Shown in pieces: positions 10,893-21,926 of a DNA stretch of 64,000 nucleotides (its first letter is position 1; every line of letters begins with the position of its first letter). Under the pieces are notes generated by a model. That model worked only from the letters and a program-made list of their open reading frames with translations, was not told the origin of the DNA and searched no databases. The DNA comes from Brassica napus (lineage: Eukaryota; Streptophyta; Magnoliopsida; Brassicales; Brassicaceae), in assembly GCF_020379485.1 (NCBI RefSeq), contig NC_063448.1, positions 19,491,726 to 19,555,725 on the forward strand, in the 5' to 3' direction. A program made the translations under genes and the position numbers.

Positions 10893-12688
10893 TTAAATTG
10901 TTTTTATATTATATAAAACTTCATATTTGAAATTATGGAATTCTTTTGAAATGCCCTAATTTGTTGTTAGGTTCCTAATTTTCAATAGAGTTTGAATTTT
11001 TTTTTAAAAGAATATGATCTAAGATATAACATTTCGTACCAGACTAATTTGAATATTGGATTTAAAAACCAACTATTTGCATTATTATTAGCCTAGTAAC
11101 ACTGTAATTTATAAAATAGTTAACAAACAAACTGTAAAATGGTCAAACTCTGCGAAAGGTTACTTGGAATAAAGAAAGTATCTAGCTAGAGAAAAGTTCT
11201 TTAACAAAAAAAAAAAAATCTAGCTAGAGAAAAGTTCCTCAGTAACGTTTCAGTATCACTTTACAACAAACTTTATGATTTGCAATGAATAAAAAGCATA
11301 TAATTACCCAACGAAATATTACGTATGTATGATTGTTATATTAATGAGCTTCTTTCAGAAAATAAGGGAGATCATAATTTTAGAAAAGAAAAAAAAAAAG
11401 AAAAGTCTCCATGAAGATATGGAGTCAATGCATCTCAATCCTCCCCCATCTCTTCTTCTCCACACATTCTAGAATATAATCGGTGGTATTATCCTATCCA
11501 TTTCTTGATATATGTTTTTAATCAGTAAACCTAATGAATAATACTATTTGAACATGTTAGAGATGGAGTTGCTCAAAAAAGAACATGTTAGAGATGTTAT
11601 CGTTGCAAACTTGAAGGCTACATAACATTTCACTATTATACTATTATTAGTTAAGAGAAAAGAGAGTCTTTGGGTGACTTTCTTTGACTCCTCTTTTGTC
11701 TCTTTTTCACACTTTTTCTTCATGAAATCAGAAAACGAGACTGACACAAAACTCATCGTGCTTCTCTATGCATCTCATCCTTTTCCCCATATATTTCTCA
11801 TTCAAAGGTTGATCACAATAGTAATTATGACCACGCTTTTTTCCTGTTTCCTTAAGTTTCTCCATTTCTCTTCGTATTGTATAGATTTGATCTTATGGAT
11901 TACGTAAGATATAACTATTTCAGATTTCCATTATTGGGAGTAGCCTCCATGACATTCTGTATATTCGAAGGTCTAATTCGGCCTCAAATCTTTCTAAAAC
12001 TTTTTTTCTATGTAAACTGAGAAGAAAAATATTTTACACAAACTTTTTTAACATAATCAAATTATGTGTGCCAAAAGCCACCAAGTTCCAAATAAAAATA
12101 GTGATTCTTTTGTTTCTAAGGATACTTTTTTCCAAAAAAACCGTATAAAACGGTTGTTTTACATAACAAAAATGTAAACTTAGTAAAAAAAATTATACCT
12201 TCTGTTAATATTTGCAAAACAACAAAAATTCAATAAACCAAGTTGCCAAAATAGAAAGAAAAAGAAAACTCCTTCGTTTACTGTCTGACAAAACAGAATT
12301 CAGAAAGTTCATCCATTGGACATTCAAACTTGATTATTTGAATGGCTCTTCAACATTACTAACGTTTGTGGAAAAGAAACAAAAAAAAATCTTATAAATA
12401 TTTTGGCATAAAACTAATACAAAAACAAAAACTATAAAATATTTGGCCTTCAATGGCAATTAGTAGTTACACAGATTGTTTAGAATCCTATTTTTTTGAC
12501 AACATTGTTTAGATATTGATTAGTTGATTCAATTATCACGAGAAAACTGCACAGTTCAACAAATTTGGAAACAATTTATATCCTTTGGTTAATAATTTTT
12601 CTCAGATTCTTTACATAATTTCAAACAATTTTTTTCTATGTATCAACACACAATCTGCTAATTCCTCAAATTAAAAAAAAAACAAAAA
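10893..12688. other. Intergenic DNA
   Basis: A+T-rich sequence. AAAAAATCTAGCTAGAGAAAAGTTC-like words repeat near 11183 and 11215. The short open frames at 11544-11756 and 12212-12397 have no recognisable motif. Nothing I can support as a gene. Confidence 0.5.
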
Positions 12689-13519
12689 CTAAGCTAATTT
12701 TCTAAGAATAGCTTTCTTGGTTTTGGACTTGAATTTGTATTGAAGCTTACGCTTCGCATATGAATTATCAGTTTGAGAAGAATCTTTGCATGATCTCTTC
12801 TTCATTACAGGAAACTTCGTTCTCTTCTTCTTCTTCATCTCCACCGTCGCTTTCATCGCCTTGGCCTCTGTTATTGTCTCTAGCTTTGGCTTCCACTTTC
12901 TCAGACTAACCAACTGAACATAATCTTTCTTCAGTTTCACCGTCGTACAAACTCTACCTTCTCCTTCTCCTTCCTCTTCCTTTTCTTGTTCTCTGTTTTT
13001 TCTACCTTCCATCATCAACTCCGACATGAACTCTTCAGACACACGAATCCTCAGCTTCTCCCCTGTTCCTCCCTTTTGTATAAGAAACGGCTGCTGCTGC
13101 TGAGTCCCGGCCGATTTTCTGACCGACCCGACTCCGTTTTGAGAAGATTTCAAGGCGGCGATGGTGAGGAACGAGAGGCTGTTCATGAAGAAATCAGACG
13201 GGAGGAGAAAGTAGTTGAGTCCGAGCTTGAGCGTGTCGGTTTCGGATAGAACAGGGGTCCTCTGTCCTATGTAGAGCGAGTCTGATCTGCAGATTTTGTG
13301 CTTTGGGAAGTCTCTTGTGAGCTCCGAGACCACCACTGGACGGTCGTAGACTTCTAACGAGCCGTCGGATCTTACGAGCTTGATCCGTCGTTGGTTTCCT
13401 CCTTCGCCGCGGTCGCTGATGGATCGGCTCGGTCGAGGATGGAGACAGAGCCAACCTGATGGAGCTCTGTGTAGCTTTACGAGTAGACTCGCCAGCTTCG
13501 CGATATTATCATGGCCCAT
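12689..13519 (-). CDS. PADRE/DUF4228 domain protein
   Basis: Single-exon frame of 276 aa. Residues ~44-110 carry the DUF4228 (PADRE) hallmark: RIKLVRSDGSLEVYDRPVVV, SELTRDFPKHKICRSDSLYI, then LKLGLNYFLLPSDFF. Members are small plant proteins that respond to pathogens and abiotic stress; their biochemical role is not known. The rest is Glu/Lys-rich and probably disordered, with basic clusters near the C-terminus (KKKKRTKF, KFKSKTKKAILRKLA) that could act as a nuclear signal. The usual MGN-type start is replaced by MGHDNIAKLASLL, so the N-terminus is somewhat unusual, but an upstream exon is not evident. A TATA box lies about 170 bp upstream. No lesion. This is the only host gene in the window that looks intact. 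Confidence 0.8.
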   Translation of the reverse strand: MGHDNIAKLASLLVKLHRAPSGWLCLHPRPSRSISDRGEGGNQRRIKLVRSDGSLEVYDRPVVVSELTRDFPKHKICRSDSLYIGQRTPVLSETDTLKLGLNYFLLPSDFFMNSLSFLTIAALKSSQNGVGSVRKSAGTQQQQPFLIQKGGTGEKLRIRVSEEFMSELMMEGRKNREQEKEEEGEGEGRVCTTVKLKKDYVQLVSLRKWKPKLETITEAKAMKATVEMKKKKRTKFPVMKKRSCKDSSQTDNSYAKRKLQYKFKSKTKKAILRKLA

Positions 13520-13688
13520 TTAGTAATTAACTGGTGTTTAGTTTTTTTTTTTTTGTGAACAAGAAAACGAGAACTCTTCCCTTCTCTGTTGCGAGAAAAT
13601 GGCCGTGAAGAACGTTGCCGCGGAGGAGAGAGAGAGAGAAAGAATCTTTGTAGTTTCAGTGTGACCAAATGAGACGAAGTTTTGCTTT

Positions 13689-13701
13689 GTATATTTATAC
13701 A
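13689..13701 (-). promoter_or_regulatory. TATA box of the DUF4228 gene
   Basis: TATAAATAT on the minus strand, about 170 bp upstream of the ATG at 13519. A purine/pyrimidine GA run near 13625-13641 lies between, in the likely 5'-UTR. Confidence 0.5.
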
Positions 13702-14084
13702 CTACTTTACATTGTGAGACTTACACTTATACAGATAATATTTACATACAAAATGATAATATAAATATTATACAAGCTTCTTTCAATTTATTTAGTTTAT
13801 AAACATGTTATTCTTATATATTTCATTTTCAACTTTCCCTTTTTCATATAATTTCATTTCAATGTTATTTTTATTTTTTTAGGTATTTTCAATTCACTTT
13901 AACCACTTACTAAAAACGTTTCTTATTTCAAAAATCTTCTTACAAAGAAAAAAAATTATAATAAGGATTTATATATAGCTAGCTTGGTATACAAATATGT
14001 TAGATAATTGGACATGTGCTTACGTACGTACCATTATGTTTCCTTCTTTGTTAAAAAAAAAAAAACCAAGTTGTAATAATTAGA

Positions 14085-14332
14085 TATAAGTTATTATAAC
14101 CAAAAAGATGCGTTAATTTGGTGGTGAACGGCTTACAGCTGCAAGTACAGCCCTGGGTTCGACTCGCACTGGTCACCGAAGTTTTCACATGGGTTTTTTG
14201 GCTCGAAGAGAATAACACGTGGTCTAAAGTAACTCTTCGCCAAAGGCTCTAAATTTATCCCGTGGCTAGTCTGAACCACATAAGTGGAACCCGGATACTC
14301 TCGTAAATATCAAAAAAAAAATTATAAGTTAT
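14085..14332 (+). mobile_element. SINE with 10-bp target duplication
   Basis: TATAAGTTAT occurs at 14085-14094 and 14323-14332 and brackets a body of about 228 bp. The body has an A-box-like TTGGTGGTGAACGG, a B-box-like GGTTCGACTC near 14158, and a short poly-A run at the end. These are the marks of a tRNA-derived SINE on the plus strand. Confidence 0.7.
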
Positions 14333-15519
14333 GTTTGGTCCAAGTTGTAGTGTTAAATGTGATTAAGAAGCGATTAGTTTAATGATTTAATCTGAGTCTA
14401 TGACCATGTTGAACATGAGTGACGGCATCATGTAAAACTCTATGATACAATACAATTATATAAAATGAATTGGGTGAGAAAGAAGACTTAGACCGGTGGA
14501 AGAGCAAGTATCGACTGTTTTTTTTAGACATTTCAATCTTGGTTTTAAGGTGTACTTCAACTTTAATGGATTATTAGAACTTGATCGGCGCCTCCGCGTG
14601 GATGGTTGATTTAACTTATGTTCAACGTAAATTCATAAACCGCTGGTTTTATAAAAATACCTCATGTATGTTTTTTATGTTTTATAATTTACATATAGGG
14701 TAAAATATATTATTTTACAATATAGATGTTTGATAATAATTTTTTTCATTTGTGCATAATATTAAATTAAATATTTAATAATTTGATACAGTGATGTAAT
14801 TGTACTATTCATATATTAATCTGTTGTTTATTTGTTAATTTATTTTAAAATGAAACTACATGCTAAAATTTTTAGTTTTTGCATTAGTTTTCTAAGAATT
14901 ATTATTAATTTTATAATATTTTTTTCTTCAAAATTGAACTCTCAAAATTTTTATATTTGACTAAATTAAATAGGGTTTAAAAAGTGTTTTATATAATATA
15001 TTGTTATATAGTATATATTTCAGTTTGTGTTTTTTTTTTCACCATAAAGAAACAACAACTATTATAATTAATTAATTTAAATTGATTTTAAATACAGTGG
15101 CAGAATCTGTAAATTAAAAAAAATACAAAAAGGAAGTACTTAATTATTGTAAATACAATAGCTAAATATGTAAATTAAAAAAAAAATAGTTAATTTGCTA
15201 TTTATGTTTCCAAACGGTTCTTATTTTAATTGTTATCCATGTTTCCAAACAATACCAAAAATTACTTTAGTTTTAATAATATAGATGGCTTATATGATAT
15301 TATGATTCACTTCTTAAGTATTTTATAGTCGCACATTTTAGAAAACTATACAATAGTCATTTAATCAACTTCTTTATTTTTGTCAACGTTCTTAACTTAT
15401 GTTTTACCGGTTCTCGACCCTAATCCCTACTTTGCTTCTTAGTTGAGAAATGAATATCGATGGATTTATAAGATACTAATTCTTATTTTTGGCTGTTCAA
15501 ATAGTCTCTGAGATATCAA
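14333..15519. other. AT-rich intergenic DNA
   Basis: Strongly A+T-rich with many homopolymer runs. A short word, GTTTCCAAACGGTTCTTA and its relative at 15238, repeats near 15207. No gene seen. Confidence 0.5.
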
Positions 15520-15655
15520 TACAATACTAAAAGTTGAATAAGAGCTCATCTCATGCTGTCCACGTCCTCGTTTTAAATCAGCCAATTAAAACATACAATA
15601 CTAAAAGTTGAATAAGAGCTCCTCTCATGTTGTCCACGTCCTCGTTTTAAATACA
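15520..15655 (+). repeat. 74-bp tandem duplication upstream of the U2AF35 copy
   Basis: AATACTAAAAGTTGAATAAG is followed by AGCTC, TGTCCACGTCCTCGTTTTAA in both copies, beginning at 15523 and 15597. The words resemble the 5' end region of crucifer Helitrons (TCCACGT and CAGCCAAT), so this may be a Helitron scrap duplicated in the promoter. Confidence 0.5.
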
Positions 15656-15839
15656 CATCAGATGACACATCCTCTTTTATTCCATTGACGACTCCTCTTC
15701 CAAAAAAGTTATTGTTTCAGCTTCAGTCTTCTCTTGTGAACCCATCTTCTTAAATATTTTCATCCAACTTCAATTATATTCCAGTTCGAGTCAATCGATT
15801 CCTCGCCTGATCTGAAATATTTGAAATTCTCACTTAGCT

Positions 15840-16172
15840 CGCGAACAGATCAAACCCTAGATCATCAGCCACACGAAGACGGCAAATTTTTCCACCGGAG
15901 GCGGCAGTTAATCACAGATCTCTCATTCTCCGTAACACTCTGTACGCTTTCTTTCCCCATTCTTCGATTTAGCCGCCGTCTCTGAGGTTTTTTAGCTCCT
16001 TTGGCCGATTTAATTTATCCGTCTCTTTTCTCTTGATTTAGTTCCTCAACCTCTTCTTTATATCTTCACATGCTTGGATACTAATCTTTTTAATCTAAGC
16101 GTGTGAGATTTATTTGTGTAGCCTCCTTACTTGTTGATGATTATTGTTGATTAGGGTGGAATCAACTCTGCA
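15840..16172 (+). other. 5'-UTR with intron of the U2AF35 copy
   Basis: The leader before the U2AF35 start holds a probable intron: a donor GTACGCTTTC near 15941 and an acceptor TTGATTAG ending at 16154, followed by GGTGGAATCAACTCTGCA and the ATG. Plant U2AF35 genes have an intron in the 5'-UTR, so the gene kept its original structure. Confidence 0.5.
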
Positions 16173-17015
16173 ATGGCCGAGCATTTAGCTTCAATCTACG
16201 GTACCGAGAAGGACAGAGTCAACTGCCCTTTCTACAACAAGATGGGCGCGTGCCGTCACGGTGACCGCTGCTCTCGCATCCACAACCGTCCCGCCATCTC
16301 CCCAACCCTCCTCCTCTCCAACATGTACCAGAGACCCGACATGATCACCCCAGGCGTCGACCCGCGCAAGATCCAAGAGCATTTCGAGGATCTATTCGAG
16401 GAGCTCAGGAAGTTAGGGGAGATTGAGAGTCTTAACATTTGTGATAATCTTGCTGACCACATGATTGGGAATGTGTATGTTCAGTTCAAGGAGGAGGATC
16501 AGGCTGCGGCTGCGTTGCAGGCTTTGCAAGGTCGGTCTTACTTGGGCCGGCCCATTATCGGGGAGGTCTCTCCGGTGACGGATTTTAGGGAGGCGACGTG
16601 TAGGCAGTATGAGGAGGAGAACTGTAGACGTGGTGGTATTGTAACTTTATGCATGTGAAGATTGTTTCGAGGGAGAAGAGGAGGAAACTCTTTGGGAGGA
16701 GGTCGTACCGAAGGGGGAGTAGGAGTAGGAGTATAAGTCCCAGGGGCAGGAGAGAGTATGGCCGGCGTGATCGTGATTCGTGATCCTCCTCGCATGGAGT
16801 TTAATCACCGGGACAGAGATTGGGAGTTTTACTGGCATGGAAGTGGGAAAAGAAGCGGTGAGAGGTCGGAGAGAGGAGGCAGGGAAAGGGACAGTTCTAG
16901 GAGGAGACAGGGAAGCCCTGGTGGTGGGAGAGAAGGAAGCAAGGAGAGAAGGGCGAGGATTGAGAAATGGAACAGATAACGTGAGGAGAAAGAAGAGGGA
17001 GGAGCAAAAGCATAA
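16173..17015 (+). pseudogene. U2AF35 splicing factor pseudogene
   Basis: The sequence matches plant U2AF small subunit, the factor that recognises the 3' splice-site AG. The N-terminus is [18 protein letters not shown], with the first CCCH zinc finger ([20 protein letters not shown]), then the RRM-like domain ([18 protein letters not shown]) and the start of the second finger ([17 protein letters not shown]). Lesions: two in-frame losses between VDP and FEEL in the RRM; one missing base after GGTGGT near 16637 that shifts the frame and breaks the second finger; a TGA at 16781 in the restored frame; a TAA at 16977. The Arg/Ser-rich tail (RRGSRSRSISPRGRRE, SGERSERGGRERDSS) and the ERRARIEKWNR end are readable past the breaks. 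The 5'-UTR intron is retained, so it is a duplicated gene copy, not a retrocopy. It looks closest to the U2AF35B form. Confidence 0.85.
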
Positions 17016-18083
17016 CTCAGATTATAACTTCTGCAATGTGGTTGGTTCTGCTGTCTGCTTCTCTGCGTTTGCTGAATCATTTGGTTGTGCTAATATGGTA
17101 ACTTGAAATGAGAGTGGGATTCAACTCCTTTAGATTATAAAAAAAATGTTGGGGTTAGTTTTGATTAGTAAAACCGTTGTCCCCTTGGATACTAATCCTC
17201 TGCACCAATGTTCCTCATAACTTTGTACTATCTTCTGTTGGTTTAAAGGAGTTTAGTTTCCTTTTTACATTTTCTTTTCTTCATCAACTCTTAATTCGTG
17301 GGCTTAAGTAATGAGTATATGTGATGAGATGTATGATGAATACATAGCCAAGGTTCACTACATCCCATGTTTATAATTTTATTCCATCATTCTTTTTTGG
17401 AGAAGACACTTATGTTGGGATCCGTACTTGTGGATTGATCATATGCCTAAGGCCAGCCCATGTCTTTGGACCTGAAGCAAAAACAACTATGTAATCAATT
17501 TTATGAACACAGATGTTATAAGAAGAAAGCCATGGTAAATTAGTAATTACAAGATTATGATTCAAACCGAGCAGTTTCAAGATGAAAGTGTTGCAACAAT
17601 CTCCTTATTTAATGTTCTTAAAGATTGAGATAGTTAGATACCTAAATCACTAGCTTGACGTTACATGTGTGTGTCTCTCAATTCTATATGTTTGTTTAGA
17701 TGCAGCGTGACTGTATAGTGTTTGCATTAGATTGATATGGTGGACTATGTCTGCCAAATGGTTATCGATTCTACTGATAATAATAAAATTGTTGATTTTC
17801 TTTGTACCTCATCAGATATTTTATAAATTTGCGAAAATTGTTATTAATAATAACCAGGATTTTTTTTTTCAATTAGTCTTCTTATATAAAGAAACTATGA
17901 TTAATCAACAATATTACATTAACTCTTCACTCAAATATCGCCACGGTCACCTCCAACCCGGTCTGCCCCTCCGAGCAGCCACCAGACCATCGCCCGTCGA
18001 CGGTGTCATTAACTTTACAGGATACGTATAACTTTTCAAGTATCAAACAAAACAAACAAAACAAACAAAATGTCGTTTATTCT
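17016..18083. other. 3' flank of U2AF35 copy and intergenic DNA
   Basis: Ordinary-composition 3' flank to about 17350, then A+T-rich DNA. One GC-richer scrap at 17925-18035 is described separately. Confidence 0.5.
17925..18035 (-). pseudogene. Exon-like fragment, family not recognised
   Basis: A GC-rich island in A+T-rich DNA. On the minus strand one frame is open for more than 30 codons and includes NDTVDGRWSGGCSEGQTGLE. It looks like coding sequence by composition, but I do not recognise the family and no further exon is visible. Confidence 0.3.
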
Positions 18084-18896
18084 TACCTTTTATTGACTGG
18101 AAACACATAACATGTATATTGTCGACTTAACTTTTTTTAATCACATGAATAATCAATCATGTAGATAAGCAGACATACTGATTGACTACGTGTAGAAAGT
18201 CTTGGCCGTCTTCGTTACATAAACAGGTATACATAGCGGGTTTTTTAGCTCCAGATATATACAAAACAAGCATCTATAACTCAAACTATATCAACATTCA
18301 TTATATAGATTAGGCGACAGAAAAACATTACTTATATATTACTAAATTATAATAAGACGAGAATTTTTTTTGGTTACAAGCCCCAACAATCAATAAAAGG
18401 AATAGATGATGAAATTTCAAATAAATGGAAAAAACATAATTATATTTTTTATTTACATAATAGTTTGTAAAGAAATATTTAGTGTAAATAATATCATAAT
18501 TTTTGTAAAATACTAAAATAAATTGAGTTGGTTTTCAACTTTCACAAATAAAAATTATTATTTGTAAACTTATAAAAGAATATATCAAGAATATTTTTTT
18601 TTCAGGAGAGAAAAAAAAAAAATACACCGGAGACGAATCTATCTCTATTATGAAATTCCTCTATTTTAGAAAAAAATAGAGAAATACATTGGAGATGGTC
18701 TAAGGCATGACCGACGTAAATGATCGACGTTGAAATTTCAGCTTTTCTGATTCTTACTATTCTAATATTTCAATATAATTTGAATATTCCCTTTGTTTTA
18801 TAATATAACTAGGATAAGATCCGCGCCTTGCGCGGGATTAAGTTATTATTTTTATTATATTTTGGAGAATGAAACAATAGTTTGGCTTCATTTGGA

Positions 18897-19010
18897 TTAG
18901 GGGTGTTCAATCCGGATATCGGGTTGGTTTCGGTTCGGTTCGATTTTTTTTGGTATTTCGGTTAGTAAAATATAACTACTATTCTAAATCCATTTTTACT
19001 TTGACTTTAG
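18897..19010 (+). mobile_element. Truncated end of a hAT-type element inside the Helitron
   Basis: TAGGGGTGTTCAATCCGGAT and the following TTCGGTTAGTAAAATATAAC match the left end of the element at 26929-27856. Only the first ~110 bases are present, so the Helitron carries a captured or decayed end. Confidence 0.6.
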
Positions 19011-19144
19011 TCTTTCACATACTTTTGAAAGATTTCAACTGGACGACTAAATTGATCAGCTAATCTTGTTACTTTAAATCATTAGTATTTATATATATAT
19101 TATTTAGTTTGAATATTTATTAAAAAGAAATTCATATGCGTTAT

Positions 19145-20490
19145 ATTTTATGATCATTTGTAACTTATTATAACAAAAAAATAATCTATTGATCACAAAA
19201 TTTTCAGAGTGGAAATCTTCAAATTTCTAATAATATATAGATGTTTCTAAAAATTCAAAATATAACATATAAGAAATGTTTTTATTATATATTTAATGTG
19301 ATTTTTTAATATCTTTCAATAATATAAAATTAAAAAAAAGAACTAAGATACCAAAATTGTTATCAAATATTTATTATTCATAATAATTAATTTTCATATA
19401 TACGTTAACCATATTAGGTAATTTCGTAGCTTCTAATGAAGGAAAGTGCAAAAAAAAATTTGGTAGATTATTTATCAATTCGATAGTTAGTTTAATAAAA
19501 AATATAATGTAAGTTAAGATGGACCAATCTATTTTTCTAAGAATAGTATATTTTATATAGTCATTTATTAAATGAGAATTTATAATCATACAGTTCTATG
19601 ATCATTCATATCGTTTTATAACTGAATATTTAAATCATCGATAACAAAATTTTCAATGTGAAATCTTTAATAAGTTTATAATTTATAAATGTTTTTGAAA
19701 ATTCATTGAAAGTTTTAATATTAAAATATTTATGTAATCTTATGGTATATAGTTTAATCTATATATATATATATATGTTTTATTATTAAATGATATCTTT
19801 TACTCATATGGTTTTAAAATCATGTGTATCTTCTTATAATATTAAATAAAAGTTAATATTAATACAATTTTATGATCATTTGTAACTTATTTTGACAAAA
19901 AAATAATCTATTGATCACAAAATTTTCAGAGTGTGGATCTTCAAATTTCTAATAATTTATAGACGTTTTGAAAAATTCAAAATATAACATATAAGAAAAA
20001 TAATAAATGTTTTTATTATATATTTACTGTGATTTTTAATATCTTTTAATAATATAAAATTAAAAAAAGAACTAAGATACAAAAATTGTTATCAAATATT
20101 TATTATTCATAATAATTAATTTTCACATATACGTTAATCATATTAGGTAATTTTGTAGCTTTTATTTAAGGAAAGTGCAAAACATTTTTTGGTACGTTAT
20201 TTATCAATTCGATAGTTAGTTTAATAAAAAGTGTAATATAAGTTAAGATGGACCAACCTATTTTTCTAAGAATAGTATATTTTGTATAGTTATTTATTAA
20301 ATAAGAATTTATAATCATACGGTTCTATGATCATTCATATCGTTTTATAACAAAATATTTAAATCATCGATAACAAAATTTTCAATCTGAAATCTTTAAT
20401 AAGTTTATAATTTATAATTTTTCTTGAAAATTCATTGAAATTTTTAATATTAAAATATTTATGTAATCTTATGGTATATAGTGTTTAATC

Positions 20491-20521
<31 letters not shown>

Positions 20522-20925
20522 TTATTTTATTATTAAATGATATTTTTTACTCATATGGTTTTAAAATTATGTGTATCTTCTTATAATAAAAATGTTAAAC
20601 CATTGATCATTAATTTTTAACATAATAATTTTAATAGTTTTAGTCATTTATTGTCGTTTTTAAAAATTCAAAATATAACATATACGAAAAAATCTAAATT
20701 TTACTTTTATAGCTAATTTGATTGTTTAATTTATTTTAATAATATAAAATTAAACAAAAATGATGGAGGAGATATAAATTGTTATCAAATCTTTATTATT
20801 AAAATCATTAATTGTCATATATATATTAGCCATTTATGGTAATTCCGTATGTTTTATTTAAGGAAAGAAAATAGCATATCATATCATTATATCATATAGT
20901 TTGACCAACTTATGTATCTAACAAC
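19145..20925 (+). repeat. Tandem repeat of ~722 bp within the Helitron
   Basis: TGATCATTTGTAACTTATT begins at 19151 and again at 19873, an offset of 722 bp. Both copies share AAAATTCAAAATATAACATA, TTAGGTAATTTYGTAGCTT and ATGGACCAAYCTATTTTTCT. A third, more diverged and partial copy runs from about 20595 to 20925. Confidence 0.75.
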
Positions 20926-21133
20926 ATATAAAAATCGAATGTGGATCTACTTATTTTTCAATTGAATGTAATTGACTACCTAATTGAGTGTCACATATGC
21001 ATTGAAGTATCTTTTAATTAATACAAAATTGAGGTTACATTTTTTCAGTTAATATATAGGGGATGGTTTAAAAGTATTTTTTGTTTTACTATATAAATTA
21101 TTTTTATATTTGAATGTAACTTTATATTTATTA

Positions 21134-21926
21134 CCTTTTATTGACCGGATACACATAACATGTATATTGTCGACTTAACTTTTTTTAATCACATGAATAA
21201 TCAATCATGTAGATAAGCAGACATACTGATTGACTACGTGTAGAAAGTCTTGGCCGTCTTCGTTACCTAAACAGGTATACATAGCGGGTTTTTTAGCTCC
21301 AGATATATACAAAACAAGCATCTATAACTCAAACTATATCAACATTCATTATATAGATCAGGCGACAAAAAAACATTACTTATAGATTACTAAATTATAA
21401 TAAGACGAGAAATTTTTTTGGTTACAAGCCCCAACAATCAATAAAAGGAATAGATGATGAAATTTCAAATATATGGAAAAAACATAATTATATTTTTTAT
21501 TTACATAAAATAATTTGTAAAGAAATATTTAGTGTAAATAATATCATAATTTTTCTAAAATACTAAAATAAATTGAGTTGGTTTTTAACTTTCACAAATA
21601 AAAAGTATTATTTGTAAACTTAGAAAAAAATATATCAAGAATATTCTTTTTCAGGAGAGAAAATAAAAAAATACACTGGAAACGAATCTATCTCTATTAT
21701 GAAATTCCTCTATTTTAGAAAAAATAGAGGAATACATTGGAGATGGTCTAAGGCATGGCCGACGTAAATGATCGACGTTGAGATTTCAGCTTTTCTGATT
21801 CTTACTATCCTAATGTTTCAATATAATTTGAATATTTCCTTTGTTTTATAATATAATGGTTTAAAAGTATTTTTTGTTTCACTATATAAATTGTTTTTAT
21901 ATTTCAGTGTAACTTTATATTTATTA
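21134..21926 (+). repeat. Tandem duplication, copy 2 (empty Helitron site)
   Basis: Uninterrupted copy of the unit at 18084-21133. The sequence TATAATATAATGGTTTAAAA near 21849 corresponds exactly to the two Helitron flanks of copy 1 joined without any gain or loss. Confidence 0.85.

Larger units (their letters stand above)
18809..21063 (-). mobile_element. Non-autonomous Helitron
   Basis: Read on the minus strand, the element starts TCCCCTATATATTAACTG (5' end at 21063) and ends with the hairpin CCGCGCAAGGCGCGG, eight bases, then CTAG (3' end at 18809). It lies between host A (18808) and T (21064) with no target duplication, as Helitrons do. The other copy of the host duplication has the uninterrupted site (TATAATATAATGGTTT near 21849). 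There is no Rep/helicase frame; the interior is A+T-rich with large tandem repeats. Confidence 0.9.
18084..21133 (+). repeat. Tandem duplication, copy 1 (split by a Helitron)
   Basis: Copy 1 consists of 18084-18808 plus 21064-21133 and is about 795 bp without the insertion. Copy 2 is 21134-21926. Both begin ACCTTTTATTGAC and include the shared words TGTATATTGTCGACTTAACT, AGTCTTGGCCGTCTTCGTTA and GGAGATGGTCTAAGGCATG. They differ by scattered substitutions and small indels. No coding content is seen. Confidence 0.85.

Noticed and set aside
12986..13454. Frames antisense or out of frame to the DUF4228 gene
   Set aside because: Shadow frames of the minus-strand gene with no motif.
20488..20520. 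TA dinucleotide run as a functional site; similar run at 38341-38374
   Set aside because: Simple microsatellites in A+T-rich DNA inside transposons; no further signal.
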